Both the position numbers and the translations under genes were made by a program. Shown in pieces: positions 6,861 to 14,184 of a stretch of DNA of 23,431 nucleotides. Position 1 is the stretch's first letter, and the number at the start of each line of letters is the position of its first letter. Below the pieces are notes generated by a model, which did no database searches, had not been told where the DNA came from, and saw only the letters and a list, made by a program, of their open reading frames with translations. The DNA lies in the NCBI GenBank assembly GCA_002398825.1, contig DHBS01000032.1, forward strand, positions 29,615 to 53,045, given 5' to 3'. This stretch comes from Syntrophomonas sp. UBA4922. GTDB lineage: Bacteria; Bacillota; Syntrophomonadia; Syntrophomonadales; Syntrophomonadaceae.

Positions 6861-8003
6861 TCAGCGTGAATCCGAGCTGACCATCATCTGGAAAACATCA
6901 TAATATTGGGCTGCTATTCTCTGCGGATCATATTCCTGAGCCAGGGTGTTTTTGATACGGTGCAGTTCGCTTTGGGGCGGACGATTCTTGAGAAGATGAA
7001 GTATTCTTTCGGCCAAGACCTGGTGGTCCCGGGCAGGTTCATAATAATTCACCAGATTTCTGGTGATTTCCGGGATGCTGGTCTCGCGGGTGGTCAATAC
7101 CGGCACTTCGCATAACGCCGCTTCAACCGGGGTCATGCCGAAACCTTCATGCAGTGAAGGTGAGATAAAAAGAGCGGCATTTCGGTATAGATAATTTCTG
7201 TGCTCATCTGATACATAACCGGTCATAATCAATTTTTTGATATTATTCCGCTGCGCATACTGTTCGGGGTCGATACTGAGCTTTCTTTTCGCCCCGGTAA
7301 GCACCAGGTGATGCTCCACCTTATCTTCGATCAGTTGAAAAGCTTTCAATAAGGTAATGAGGTTCTTTGGCTCGCGTATGGAATTGACGCTTAATATATA
7401 GGGCCTTTCCAGTGGGTAGTCCCTGATATTATCAGCGTCGCCCCACATGGGGTTATTGACTACAGTAATCTTGTCGGGCTGGGCATTAGGGTAGTATTTC
7501 AAAATATCCTGCCTGACGAACTGTGAAGGCGCCACAATATGAGCGGCCTGGCGGATCGCATTCTCATAGCGGTACTTTATATACCTTAAATAATTACGGT
7601 TAAATCCCTGCGGATAATTCCTGAAGAACAAATCGTGCACCGTTATGACCGTAGGTATTTTTTCACTGATATAATCATCGACCTCGTAGAAGGGATGATA
7701 TAGCAGATCATAGCGGTCTTTATTTAGAAAATGAGGTAAGCGGCAGCGGTTGATGGAAAGCGACTGCAAAAAGAAATGATATTTGTTGACACTGCCGAAT
7801 TGTCTCATGGAGGCTATAGGGATAACCTTAGCTTCCGGGAATAAATCCTGGCATTTTTGGCGGAAGGCAGTGGTGACAAACAGGTGGAAATCATTCAACT
7901 TACCGATAGCCTGCAGGCCTTTAAACAGATTTAAGGCAAACTGTCCGGTTCCGTCAGGCTGTTCGCCGCCCGCCAGGTAAGTGAGATTAACCGCGATCTT
8001 CAT
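6861..8003 (-). CDS. GT4-family glycosyltransferase
   Basis: This 380-residue protein has two Rossmann-like halves of the GT-B fold. The N-terminus MKIAVNLTYLAGGEQPDGTG is the acceptor side. The C-terminal donor domain shows ILSVNSIREPKN, then SPSLHEGFGMTPVEAA with the EX7E motif characteristic of GT4 retaining transferases, and NLVNYYEPA. It should transfer a sugar from a nucleotide-sugar to a glycan, lipid or protein at the cytoplasmic face; donor and acceptor cannot be predicted. Its start overlaps the end of the preceding GT4 gene by 17 nt, so the two are translationally coupled and probably work on the same glycan. The two proteins are clearly related to each other. Confidence 0.85.
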   Translation of the reverse strand: MKIAVNLTYLAGGEQPDGTGQFALNLFKGLQAIGKLNDFHLFVTTAFRQKCQDLFPEAKVIPIASMRQFGSVNKYHFFLQSLSINRCRLPHFLNKDRYDLLYHPFYEVDDYISEKIPTVITVHDLFFRNYPQGFNRNYLRYIKYRYENAIRQAAHIVAPSQFVRQDILKYYPNAQPDKITVVNNPMWGDADNIRDYPLERPYILSVNSIREPKNLITLLKAFQLIEDKVEHHLVLTGAKRKLSIDPEQYAQRNNIKKLIMTGYVSDEHRNYLYRNAALFISPSLHEGFGMTPVEAALCEVPVLTTRETSIPEITRNLVNYYEPARDHQVLAERILHLLKNRPPQSELHRIKNTLAQEYDPQRIAAQYYDVFQMMVSSDSR

Positions 8004-9111
8004 TCATCAGTTCTCCCAGGAATTCATAATAATCAGCGCTGATTTTGGTATAAGCGTAATTAGCCAAATACTCACATTTGATGGCTTCGAGTTTTGCCGG
8101 GGATGGTTCGGTATGCAAAACTTCCAGAATTTTTTCCGCCAAACGGTCGGCATCATCGGCGGGTTCGTAATAGTTTAACAGATTGCGGGTTACTTCCGGG
8201 GAGGCTCCGGTTATCGACGATATTACTGGTATACAGCGGATGGCGGCTTCGATGGCAGGCATCCCAAAACCTTCAAAAAGCGAAGGATTTACGAACAATG
8301 AAGCCTGGCATAACAGCCGGTGAAGCTCCTGATCTTCCAGAAACCCGGTGAATTCAACCCTTTCGCCCAAATGGTTCTTCTCCACGTAATTTCTCAGGAA
8401 TTCCGTATCCCGATTCAAGCGACCGACCAAAAGAAGATTATGCTCGATCAGTCCCATGATTTTCTCAAATGCTTTGATTAAGGTAATGGTGTTTTTGTGG
8501 ACATAAGCAATATTTATGGCGCATATATAAGGCCTTTTACGGTGGTATTTCCGCGTTGAGGGAATGAAATCGGTATCAATGGGATTATAAATCCTGGTTA
8601 GCTTGGATTTGTGTTGGGGATAGTAGTACTCAATCTCCCGGCGGTCATAATCTGAAATGGCAATAATCTTGCTTCTCAGCTTAAAATCGAAATAGTATTG
8701 CAATCCATATATGATCCGCTCCCTTAAAGAAGACTGATCGGCATTAATTATGTTCTGTATATCATGGGGAAGGACAACTGTAGGTATCTTAAACTGTTTC
8801 AGGCCGGTATTATAATGCGGGAAAAAAAGCACGCCGATGTGCTGCTCTTTTAGCAGCCGGCTTAGCCTGAAGGTGTTGCAAACGCAGTCAGACAGTGTTT
8901 TCTTCCCCCAAATATCCTTATAAGGGATGAAAGTAAAGGTAGCATCAGGGATACTGCTCTGTATGACCCCGGCTGAGTATTCGTAGGCAAAAATATGAAT
9001 ATTCCGGGATTTGCCCAGGGCTTGAAATCCTCTGAGTAGATTGAAAAACACCTGCTCTTTACCGCCGCTATGGGTGCGGTTCAAAAAAAATGCCGCTATT
9101 CCGATCTTCAT
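7987..9111 (-). CDS. GT4-family glycosyltransferase
   Basis: This 374-residue GT-B glycosyltransferase is a paralogue of the one encoded immediately downstream. Motifs are a glycine-containing N-terminal loop (HSGGKEQ), ICAINIAYVHKN, the EX7E segment NPSLFEGFGMPAIEAA and NLLNYYEPADD. The shared YYEPA and EGFGM blocks and equal length point to an old tandem duplication. The start at 9111 is chosen because GAGG lies 6 nt upstream; an ATG at 9126 has no such site. The pair carries no other polysaccharide genes beside it, so the product could be a cell-surface or spore glycan. The acceptor is unknown. Confidence 0.85.
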   Translation of the reverse strand: MKIGIAAFFLNRTHSGGKEQVFFNLLRGFQALGKSRNIHIFAYEYSAGVIQSSIPDATFTFIPYKDIWGKKTLSDCVCNTFRLSRLLKEQHIGVLFFPHYNTGLKQFKIPTVVLPHDIQNIINADQSSLRERIIYGLQYYFDFKLRSKIIAISDYDRREIEYYYPQHKSKLTRIYNPIDTDFIPSTRKYHRKRPYICAINIAYVHKNTITLIKAFEKIMGLIEHNLLLVGRLNRDTEFLRNYVEKNHLGERVEFTGFLEDQELHRLLCQASLFVNPSLFEGFGMPAIEAAIRCIPVISSITGASPEVTRNLLNYYEPADDADRLAEKILEVLHTEPSPAKLEAIKCEYLANYAYTKISADYYEFLGELMNEDRG

Positions 9112-9350
9112 GACGTACCTCATCATGAATTATATACTTTTTCGCGTTCATTATGCCACATAGGATGACAAATAGATACGCTTATAAAGCTGCGGAACAG
9201 GGGAAAGATGCTGACTGCATAAGCGCTAAGGCGCTGCCGGAGGATTAAATTGTCTATCATGAGTTCTTCAACATAAATCGCCGGCCGGATTTCATCATTC
9301 CAAGGCCTGATCTTTGCCTTTACCCCATTAAAGACGATGAAGACTTCCGA

Positions 9351-9373
9351 GAAAAATCCCTGGCCGTCAGGGA
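9351..9373 (-). terminator. Rho-independent terminator after DUF3231 gene
   Basis: On the minus strand TCCCTG-ACGGC-CAGGGA (plus 9357-9373) is followed directly by TTTTTC. It separates the DUF3231 gene from the glycosyltransferase pair on the same strand. Confidence 0.65.
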
Positions 9374-9437
9374 TTTGAGGAGTAGATTATCGCCAAGGCG
9401 ATTTATAAATAATTGAAGTTCGAATAATGATGAGATT

Positions 9438-9525
9438 GAGCAGTGATTATAAACGAGCGCAGTCTGGCTGCTGATAGGTCGGAAGAAAAGGGGGCAGCGT
9501 CGAGCAGTTCTTTATAAACGAGCGC
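9438..9525. repeat. Two imperfect direct repeats of about 23 bp
   Basis: GAGCAGT followed by TTATAAACGAGCGC occurs at 9438-9460 and again at 9502-9525; the last 14 bases are identical and the spacers differ slightly (GA versus TCT). The copies are 64 nt apart and the second ends 6 nt before the DUF3231 stop codon. They could be binding sites or a scar of a small duplication. Confidence 0.55.
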
Positions 9526-9531
9526 GGTTTA

Positions 9532-10587
9532 TTAATGTTGGGGGTGGTCTTCTATATCCCTTCTGTCGACGATACGAAACGGTTCTTCATACCAGCCGTT
9601 ATCAATCATGATATTCATTCCATCCTCAGTATATGCGGCAATTTTAGTCATAGCCAGGGTATATATGGCGCTTAGATCCCGACGCGGGCTGGTGGTCAAG
9701 GAGGTCGCATAGTTTGTAATGCCAGCGGAAGAAATTAGAATAGTATGGAACATCATCAGTTTATCTGAAAACGGCGGAGTTGTGGAATCGTTTACCATAC
9801 AGTCCCAATGCCCTGAAACAGGAACATCCTCCTGGAGCATGGTTGAACTAAATGTTGCGATCAGATCGTCGGCCAATTGAATTCCACGATCCAGGTATTT
9901 TTTAACCTGCTCCGATTCAGCCGTCTGTCTGAATCCCATCAGCAATCTTTTCCCAATATTATTGGTAACAATACCATAAAACAGACTCGATATCTCCTGG
10001 GATAACAGGCTTCTTTTATCACCCAAAACTCCGCTTAAAAAGTCTTGTTTCTTGACGTAATCAACCTCTTTGGAGATTGTGACGACGGGAGGCCTTATAT
10101 ACAGACCTTTGGACAGCAATATGTTTACTGTTGTGTTATACAGGTGGATGGATGAGTTTACGCAATGATCATAGAAATCTCGAATATCAGCTCTACCTGA
10201 GGTAACGAAGGACAACCCGTTGATAGCCAGTGCGATCTTATTGGAATTAATCAGATAATAGAGGTGATAGGGATCTGAGAAGAGTTTGGGGGCTTCCAGG
10301 TTAACGTCGCTGTTTCTAAAGCCATGGGGAATAGGCAAACCCTCTTTGTGCAAGATATCGGCAGCCCGGTTGACTCTAATGCTGCATATCTGAAGCGCAT
10401 CTTCTATTACGGGCCTGATCTCCAAATCCTCCGTTGTTTCATAAAAGTATTTAAGGACACAAACAAATAGGGAGTACTGCATGTAAGAACTCCATAACGC
10501 ACCAATTTCTGTAGCATTTAACGGTACGTTATCAATTTGCGCAATGGCCCTGTCCTCCATAAGGTTTGGATCATATTGGGTTCTCAT
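9532..10587 (-). CDS. DUF3231 family protein (tandem ferritin-like domains)
   Basis: This 351-residue protein matches what I remember of the DUF3231 family of Bacillus and Clostridia, which folds as two ferritin-like four-helix repeats related to spore coat protein CotF. The repeats are visible: LNATEIGALWSSYMQYSLFVCVLKYF opens the first (from about residue 23) and LLSQEISSLFYGIVTNNIGKRLLMGF opens the second (from about 195). Other family blocks are GLYIRPP, KKQDFLSGVLGD, PFSDKLMMFH, RRDLSAIY and MNIMIDNGWYEEP. The start follows GGAGG by 5 nt. It is a single-gene unit with its own terminator. The biochemical function is unknown; a spore or stress role is inferred from family distribution only. 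Confidence 0.82.
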   Translation of the reverse strand: MRTQYDPNLMEDRAIAQIDNVPLNATEIGALWSSYMQYSLFVCVLKYFYETTEDLEIRPVIEDALQICSIRVNRAADILHKEGLPIPHGFRNSDVNLEAPKLFSDPYHLYYLINSNKIALAINGLSFVTSGRADIRDFYDHCVNSSIHLYNTTVNILLSKGLYIRPPVVTISKEVDYVKKQDFLSGVLGDKRSLLSQEISSLFYGIVTNNIGKRLLMGFRQTAESEQVKKYLDRGIQLADDLIATFSSTMLQEDVPVSGHWDCMVNDSTTPPFSDKLMMFHTILISSAGITNYATSLTTSPRRDLSAIYTLAMTKIAAYTEDGMNIMIDNGWYEEPFRIVDRRDIEDHPQH

Positions 10588-10913
10588 TTAGTCCTCCATT
10601 TATGAATTGGTTTAGGCCTATTTTATCCATGATCGCTGCGGTTATTCAGGTCAGATGCAAGTGGAGACGGTTTTTGACCTGTCTGGAATTTAAGCCGGTC
10701 TCGCAACCGGCTTAAATTCCAGTTTATTTGATTTTGATCTGGCATTTCCTGCCTACGACAATCTTTTTAGACGGTATATCCATATGTTATGAACCTGACC
10801 TGTATTTGGTTAATAAGGTATCTTCAGGAAAAGAGGTTTTAACAGCCATTTTTACCAAGCCTCATAATGCCGCTCCAGGCTGGGTTTGGGCAGGCTCAAT
10901 AACGGTCCTGAAA
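10588..10913. other. Intergenic region with a structured plus-strand element
   Basis: No gene is supported here. A 70-codon plus-strand frame at 10728-10940 has no ribosome site or recognisable motif. The only clear structure is the double hairpin at 10647-10722, described separately. Confidence 0.45.
10647..10722 (+). ncRNA. Adjacent hairpins ending in a 17-bp stem and T-rich tail; possible small RNA or orphan terminator
   Basis: CAGGTCA (10647-10653) pairs with TGACCTG (10675-10681). Immediately after, a perfect 17-bp stem (10683-10699 with 10706-10722, loop CTCGCA) is followed on the plus strand by TTTATTTGATTTT. This looks like an intrinsic terminator facing right, yet no plus-strand gene ends here because the preceding gene reads away on the minus strand. 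A short noncoding transcript, or a boundary that stops antisense transcription, would explain it. The structure is certain; the RNA is inferred. Confidence 0.35.
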
Positions 10914-10942
10914 TTGACAGGTATACAATGTTCATATTAAAA
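10914..10942 (+). promoter_or_regulatory. Candidate promoter for the Msr(D)-like leader transcript
   Basis: A perfect TTGACA (10914-10919) is followed 15-17 nt later by an AT-rich box (TATTAA at 10935-10940 or TTAAAA at 10937-10942). The -10 is weak. Transcription would begin about 30 nt before the first leader ORF, a fitting distance. Confidence 0.45.
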
Positions 10943-10977
10943 TTGCTTTAACTTAAATCATAGGAGACATTATATCT

Positions 10978-11001
10978 ATGTGGTCTATTCGTTTAAGATA
11001 A
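10978..11001 (+). CDS. Leader peptide MWSIRLR with macrolide-arrest motif
   Basis: A seven-codon ORF reads M-W-S-I-R-L-R-stop behind GGAG (10963-10966, spacing 11 nt). The C-terminal Arg-Leu-Arg is the +x+ motif at which macrolides arrest ribosomes. The streptococcal MefA leader, MTASMRLR, and the ErmD leader, which starts MTHSMRLR, carry the same ending (recalled from memory). Here, as in the MefA leader, the stop codon follows the last Arg directly. A terminator hairpin follows 24 nt later, and an ABC-F macrolide-resistance-type gene lies downstream. Translation is not proven, but motif, position and downstream gene agree. Confidence 0.62.
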   Translation: MWSIRLR

Positions 11002-11024
11002 GCCAGCTCAAAATCTTGCAATAA

Positions 11025-11047
11025 CCTCCACAATGGTGGGCTTTTTT
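11025..11047 (+). terminator. Terminator hairpin downstream of MWSIRLR leader
   Basis: CCAC (11028-11031) pairs with GTGG (11036-11039) around AATG, with a T-G pair below, and is followed by CTTTTTTG. The 5' arm CCAC can instead pair with GTGG (10980-10983) inside the first codons of the leader ORF, so alternative folds exist. How ribosome arrest would shift the balance is not clear from sequence alone. Confidence 0.5.
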
Positions 11048-11163
11048 GCTGTGCTTATTTTGAACGAATCAGGAAAGTGGATACAGTGCGTCCGGATGTT
11101 TGGGGTTGTGCCATCTTCCCCGGCATCTTGGTTAGACATTGGTATGCAGACTAAAGCTCGCAT

Positions 11164-11196
11164 TGCGGTTTTAGGCTGCATTTTTTATTGTCCGCA
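11164..11196 (+). promoter_or_regulatory. Mutually exclusive hairpins in mid-leader, possible second attenuator
   Basis: TGCGG (11164-11168) can pair with CTGCA (11176-11180, one G-T pair), followed by TTTTTTATT, forming a weak terminator. It can also pair with CCGCA (11192-11196), a fully Watson-Crick alternative that would break it. The element lies between the two leader ORFs. Short stems make chance occurrence possible. Confidence 0.3.
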
Positions 11197-11293
11197 GCAA
11201 GAAGCCTGCCCTCCCTGAGAACGCAAGCAGATTGGTTCCAGCTATCAGCAGGTTTTGTCAAAAAGACTGACCGATGTTAAAGGGGGCACATTT

Positions 11294-11314
11294 ATGTATT
11301 ATGTCTTTTCGTAG
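11294..11314 (+). CDS. Leader peptide MYYVFS, MsrD-leader-like
   Basis: A six-codon ORF reads M-Y-Y-V-F-S followed by TAG, behind AGGGGG (11281-11286, spacing 7 nt). The leader peptide before streptococcal msr(D), as I remember it, is MYLIFM, also six codons: Met-Tyr, two hydrophobic or aromatic residues, Phe and one more. Macrolide-bound ribosomes stall on that leader and allow transcription into msr(D). Here the stop codon is only 5 nt from a terminator stem, so a ribosome held at the stop would cover its 5' arm. An Msr(D)-like gene begins 77 nt downstream. Confidence 0.6.
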   Translation: MYYVFS

Positions 11315-11319
11315 TCCTT

Positions 11320-11341
11320 CCTGTATAAATTGCAGGTTTTT
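11320..11341 (+). terminator. Attenuator terminator before the Msr(D)-like gene
   Basis: CCTGTA (11320-11325) pairs with TGCAGG (11331-11336), one T-G pair, loop TAAAT, followed by TTTTT. The 3' arm GCAGG (11332-11336) can alternatively pair with CCTGC (11343-11347), which would destroy the terminator. The 5' arm lies within the expected footprint of a ribosome stalled at the end of MYYVFS, a classic layout for drug-induced read-through. Confidence 0.6.
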
Positions 11342-11390
11342 CCCTGCGAACAAGTTATAAAACGTGCAATTTCACACAGGAGGAAGGAAA

Positions 11391-12860
11391 ATGGAATTAC
11401 TGATAAAAGCAACAGAGGTCTGTGTAGAATACAGCGGACGTGACATTCTGGATATCGATGAATTAGTACTGTACGATTATGACCGTATCGGTCTGGTGGG
11501 GGCAAATGGTGCGGGAAAAAGCGCCTTGCTCAAGGTTCTTTTGGGGGAATTAACCCCGCCGGGATGTAAGATCAAGCGGTTGGGACGATTTGCCTACATC
11601 CCACAGCTAGATGAGGCTATTTGGCAGGAGACCAGGGATTTCGCTCTTACGGGCAGACTGGGAGTTGAGCAATTAGAGCTACAGACCATGAGCGGCGGTG
11701 AAGAAACCAGGCTCAAAATAGCCCAGGCCCTATCGGAACCGGTGCATGGTCTTTTTGCCGATGAACCTACCTGTCACTTAGACCGCGAAGGAATTGATTT
11801 TTTAATCGGGCAATTGAAGTGTTTTTCCGGCGCATTACTTGTTGTAAGCCATGACCGCTATTTCCTCGATGAGGTGGTCGATAAAATATGGGAACTTCAA
11901 AACGGCACGATTACCGAGTATTGGGGCAACTATTCTGATTATCTTCGTCAGCAAGAGGAGGAACGCCGGAGTCAGGCTGCCAAATATGAACAGTATGTTG
12001 AGGAACGTGACCGGCTGACACGAGCTGCTGAGGGTAAGCGCAAGCAGGCCCGCAGGATAGATCAGAAGGCCAAGGGTGCTGCTAAGCCAAACAGTTCTGA
12101 AAGCGGTGGGCGTCTGGGGCATCAAAAGTCCATGGGAAGCAAGCAAAAAACCCTTCACAAGGCGGCCAAGTCTATGGAACAAAGGGCTGCCGCCCTTGAA
12201 GATGTGGAAGCTCCAGCAAGCATCGCCAGGATCCGTTTTCGGCAGACTGAGGCCTTGGCCCTCCATAACCCATATCCGATTAGAGGTACAGAAATAAGTA
12301 AGCTGTATGGAGATAAAGTATTGTTTGAAAACACATCTTTCCACATCCCCCTGGGAGCCAAAGTGGCACTGACCGGCGGTAATGGTACTGGAAAAACGAC
12401 TTTGATGCAAATGATCTTAAACCAGGAAGAGGGGATCGAGGTTTCTCCCAAGGCTGTGATAGGTCATTTTGCCCAAAATGGTTATAAGTGCAACTGCAAT
12501 CTAGAAGTGCTGGAATTCTTGCGGGAGGAGTGCGACTACAGCATCTCCGAAATCCGTTCCGTTTTGGCTTCAATGGGTTTCGGACCCAATGATGTCGGTA
12601 AAAAGTTACCTGTTTTGAGCGGTGGCGAAATCATTAAACTGCTATTGGCCAAAATGCTGTTGGGTCGCTACAATATCCTGCTAATGGATGAACCCGGTAA
12701 CTTTTTAGACCTGCCCGGCCTGGAGGCTTTAGAAGCGCTGATGAAAGGCTATGCTGGAACGATCGTGTTTATCACCCACGACAAACGGCTGCTTGATAAT
12801 GTGGCGGATGTGGTTTATGAAATAAAAGACAGAAGGTTGAATCGTATACGGCAAAGGTAA
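11391..12860 (+). CDS. msrD-like: Msr(D)-like ABC-F ribosome protection protein
   Basis: This is a 489-residue cytoplasmic ABC-F ATPase without membrane segments; Msr(D) has 487. It has two ABC domains: Walker A GANGAGKSA (37-45) and GGNGTGKTT (329-337), signatures MSGGEETR and LSGGEIIK, Walker B/catalytic Glu FADEPTCHLD and LMDEPGNFLD, and switch histidines VSHD and ITHD. A long charged linker (about 190-290) corresponds to the antibiotic-resistance-domain arm that reaches the ribosomal exit tunnel. Many blocks match Msr(D) as I remember it, such as YDYDRIGLVGANGAGKS, LLGELTPPGCK and FITHDKRLL. Such proteins free ribosomes from macrolides and ketolides. The start at 11391 follows AGGAGG; a GTG at 11364 is less likely. 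Two MefA/MsrD-type leader ORFs precede it. The usual partner, the Mef efflux pump, is absent. Confidence 0.88.
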   Translation: MELLIKATEVCVEYSGRDILDIDELVLYDYDRIGLVGANGAGKSALLKVLLGELTPPGCKIKRLGRFAYIPQLDEAIWQETRDFALTGRLGVEQLELQTMSGGEETRLKIAQALSEPVHGLFADEPTCHLDREGIDFLIGQLKCFSGALLVVSHDRYFLDEVVDKIWELQNGTITEYWGNYSDYLRQQEEERRSQAAKYEQYVEERDRLTRAAEGKRKQARRIDQKAKGAAKPNSSESGGRLGHQKSMGSKQKTLHKAAKSMEQRAAALEDVEAPASIARIRFRQTEALALHNPYPIRGTEISKLYGDKVLFENTSFHIPLGAKVALTGGNGTGKTTLMQMILNQEEGIEVSPKAVIGHFAQNGYKCNCNLEVLEFLREECDYSISEIRSVLASMGFGPNDVGKKLPVLSGGEIIKLLLAKMLLGRYNILLMDEPGNFLDLPGLEALEALMKGYAGTIVFITHDKRLLDNVADVVYEIKDRRLNRIRQR

Positions 12861-12893
12861 AGTATTTTTTATTTAATAAGAAACGGCAACGTG

Positions 12894-12935
12894 GCCGTCA
12901 GTCAGGTTATTGTGGCTTGGCTGACGGCTTCCTGT
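12894..12935 (+). terminator. Terminator after Msr(D)-like gene
   Basis: GCCGTCAGTCA (12894-12904) pairs with TGGCTGACGGC (12918-12928), 11 bp with one G-T pair, followed by TTCCTGTTTATC. The stem is strong and the tail moderately T-rich. It lies 33 nt after the stop codon. Confidence 0.6.
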
Positions 12936-13087
12936 TTATCCTGCAGATACGCGCTATAATCCCGTCAATATTTGCATTCGGGGAGGATAATGGATATGGG
13001 GAATAGAACATTTTTTAAACCGCATTATAGACAATGACAGACAAAAACTGCGGGATGACAATAATATGAGTATTCGGGGGTATAGGA

Positions 13088-14119
13088 ATGAATTACGAGG
13101 AGATCATGCAGGAGATAAAGTCGAATCTTAGCGGAGATGCGGAAATCGATATAATATATCTTCAGGAGCAATTGCGGAAATACAAAGAACATGAATTATC
13201 GGAGGAACTGGCCTGGGGCATCGGGCGGCTGATATTTGAGGCGCTCCCCGAAGACCAGAAGGCGGCCTTGAGCGACATGCTGGCAACCAACACCCAGGTC
13301 CTGGGGGTGGTGCTGGAAGAGGCCCAGAATGAAATCGCGCAGAACAACTACGAGGGTGGCCTGAGCCTTTTGGAGAGCCTGGTGGAGAAGATAGACGCCA
13401 CCGCGCCCAAGTTCGAATCGGACGGCCAATATGAGTACCTGTGTTTCGACAATCGGCTGGAGGAGATCCTCTATGGCAAGCTCTACAATACCGAAAAAGA
13501 AGTCCGTCTTGTCCCCCAGGAATATGCCGACACCTACCTGGTCTACGGCAACCTGCTCCTGGAGATGGGACGACCCAAAGAAGCCCGCAAAGCCCTGTTG
13601 AAGTCGAACCGCTGGAATCCCATCAAGGTGGAGACTCTTGTCGAACTGGGAGAGATCTATAAACAGAACCAGCAGTTGAAAAGATACCTGGAAATAAACC
13701 TCAAAGCACTCAATCAGGCTTACACCGCCAGGAACCTGGCCCGCTGCTACCGCAACCTGGGCTATTATTACGTGGAGAAAGAGAATTATGAGCTGGCCAC
13801 TGCCTTGTACGCATTTAGCGTCAGGTTTGACAAGGATAATCAGATCCCTGAGGCAGCCCTAAAATATATCCAGCATAAGATGGGGCGGAGGTTGGCCTTG
13901 CCCAGTTTTCAGAAATGCGCAGAGCTGTTCGCCAATCACGGTATACAATTCGGGGCTAACGATTTGGTCTTGAGTATCGCCATTTCCCTGGGTCATCAGG
14001 CCCGGGAAGCCCAGTCCTTTGATGAAGCCCGATATTATTACTCCCTGGCCTACGAACTGACTGAGAATCCTCAAGTCAAAGGATGGATCGACGCCCTGCC
14101 GGTCGGGGAGCCCAACTAA
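13088..14119 (+). CDS. TPR-repeat protein of unknown function
   Basis: This 343-residue, acidic, mostly helical protein has no signal peptide or membrane helix. From about residue 140 it shows tetratricopeptide-like helix pairs, for example YADTYLVYGNLLLEMGRPKEARKAL, KVETLVELGEIYKQNQQLKRYL, ARNLARCYRNLGYYYVEKENYELA and EARYYYSLAYELTENP. The N-terminal 130 residues are also helical, with ALPEDQKAALSDML. TPR proteins scaffold protein-protein contacts; no catalytic motif is visible. It is a single gene in the sense direction after the ABC-F gene and its terminator, and no partner is indicated by context. The ribosome site is a GGGGG about 7 nt before the ATG or the adjacent AGGA. Confidence 0.72.
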   Translation: MNYEEIMQEIKSNLSGDAEIDIIYLQEQLRKYKEHELSEELAWGIGRLIFEALPEDQKAALSDMLATNTQVLGVVLEEAQNEIAQNNYEGGLSLLESLVEKIDATAPKFESDGQYEYLCFDNRLEEILYGKLYNTEKEVRLVPQEYADTYLVYGNLLLEMGRPKEARKALLKSNRWNPIKVETLVELGEIYKQNQQLKRYLEINLKALNQAYTARNLARCYRNLGYYYVEKENYELATALYAFSVRFDKDNQIPEAALKYIQHKMGRRLALPSFQKCAELFANHGIQFGANDLVLSIAISLGHQAREAQSFDEARYYYSLAYELTENPQVKGWIDALPVGEPN

Positions 14120-14184
14120 GGAAATTCATGGCTGTGATGAGTGAAGCCCTGGATTGTCAAGGCAGCAGGTTTGCGCTGACCGTC

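Larger units (their letters stand above)
9127..9531. other. Intergenic region with terminator and direct repeats
   Basis: No gene is visible in these 405 nt. It holds a minus-strand terminator (9351-9373), an exact palindrome ATCGCCAAGGCGAT near 9388-9401 and a pair of imperfect direct repeats (9438-9525). The promoter for the two glycosyltransferase genes should lie between the terminator and 9111, but I see no clear consensus. Confidence 0.5.

Noticed and set aside
10728..10940. A 70-codon plus-strand frame before the Msr(D)-like leader.
   Set aside because: No ribosome binding site and no family resemblance; the promoter-like TTGACA for the leader lies inside it.
11033..11218. A plus-strand frame of about 61 codons between the two leader ORFs, tested as a decayed mef gene.
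   Set aside because: Its translation does not resemble Mef pumps or any protein I know, and it has no ribosome site. The internal ATG at about 11145 also lacks one.
12996..13037. Tiny ORF MGNRTFFKPHYRQ behind GGGAGG, before the TPR gene.
   Set aside because: It is too short to judge, followed by no terminator or regulated-gene context, and shows no known leader motif.
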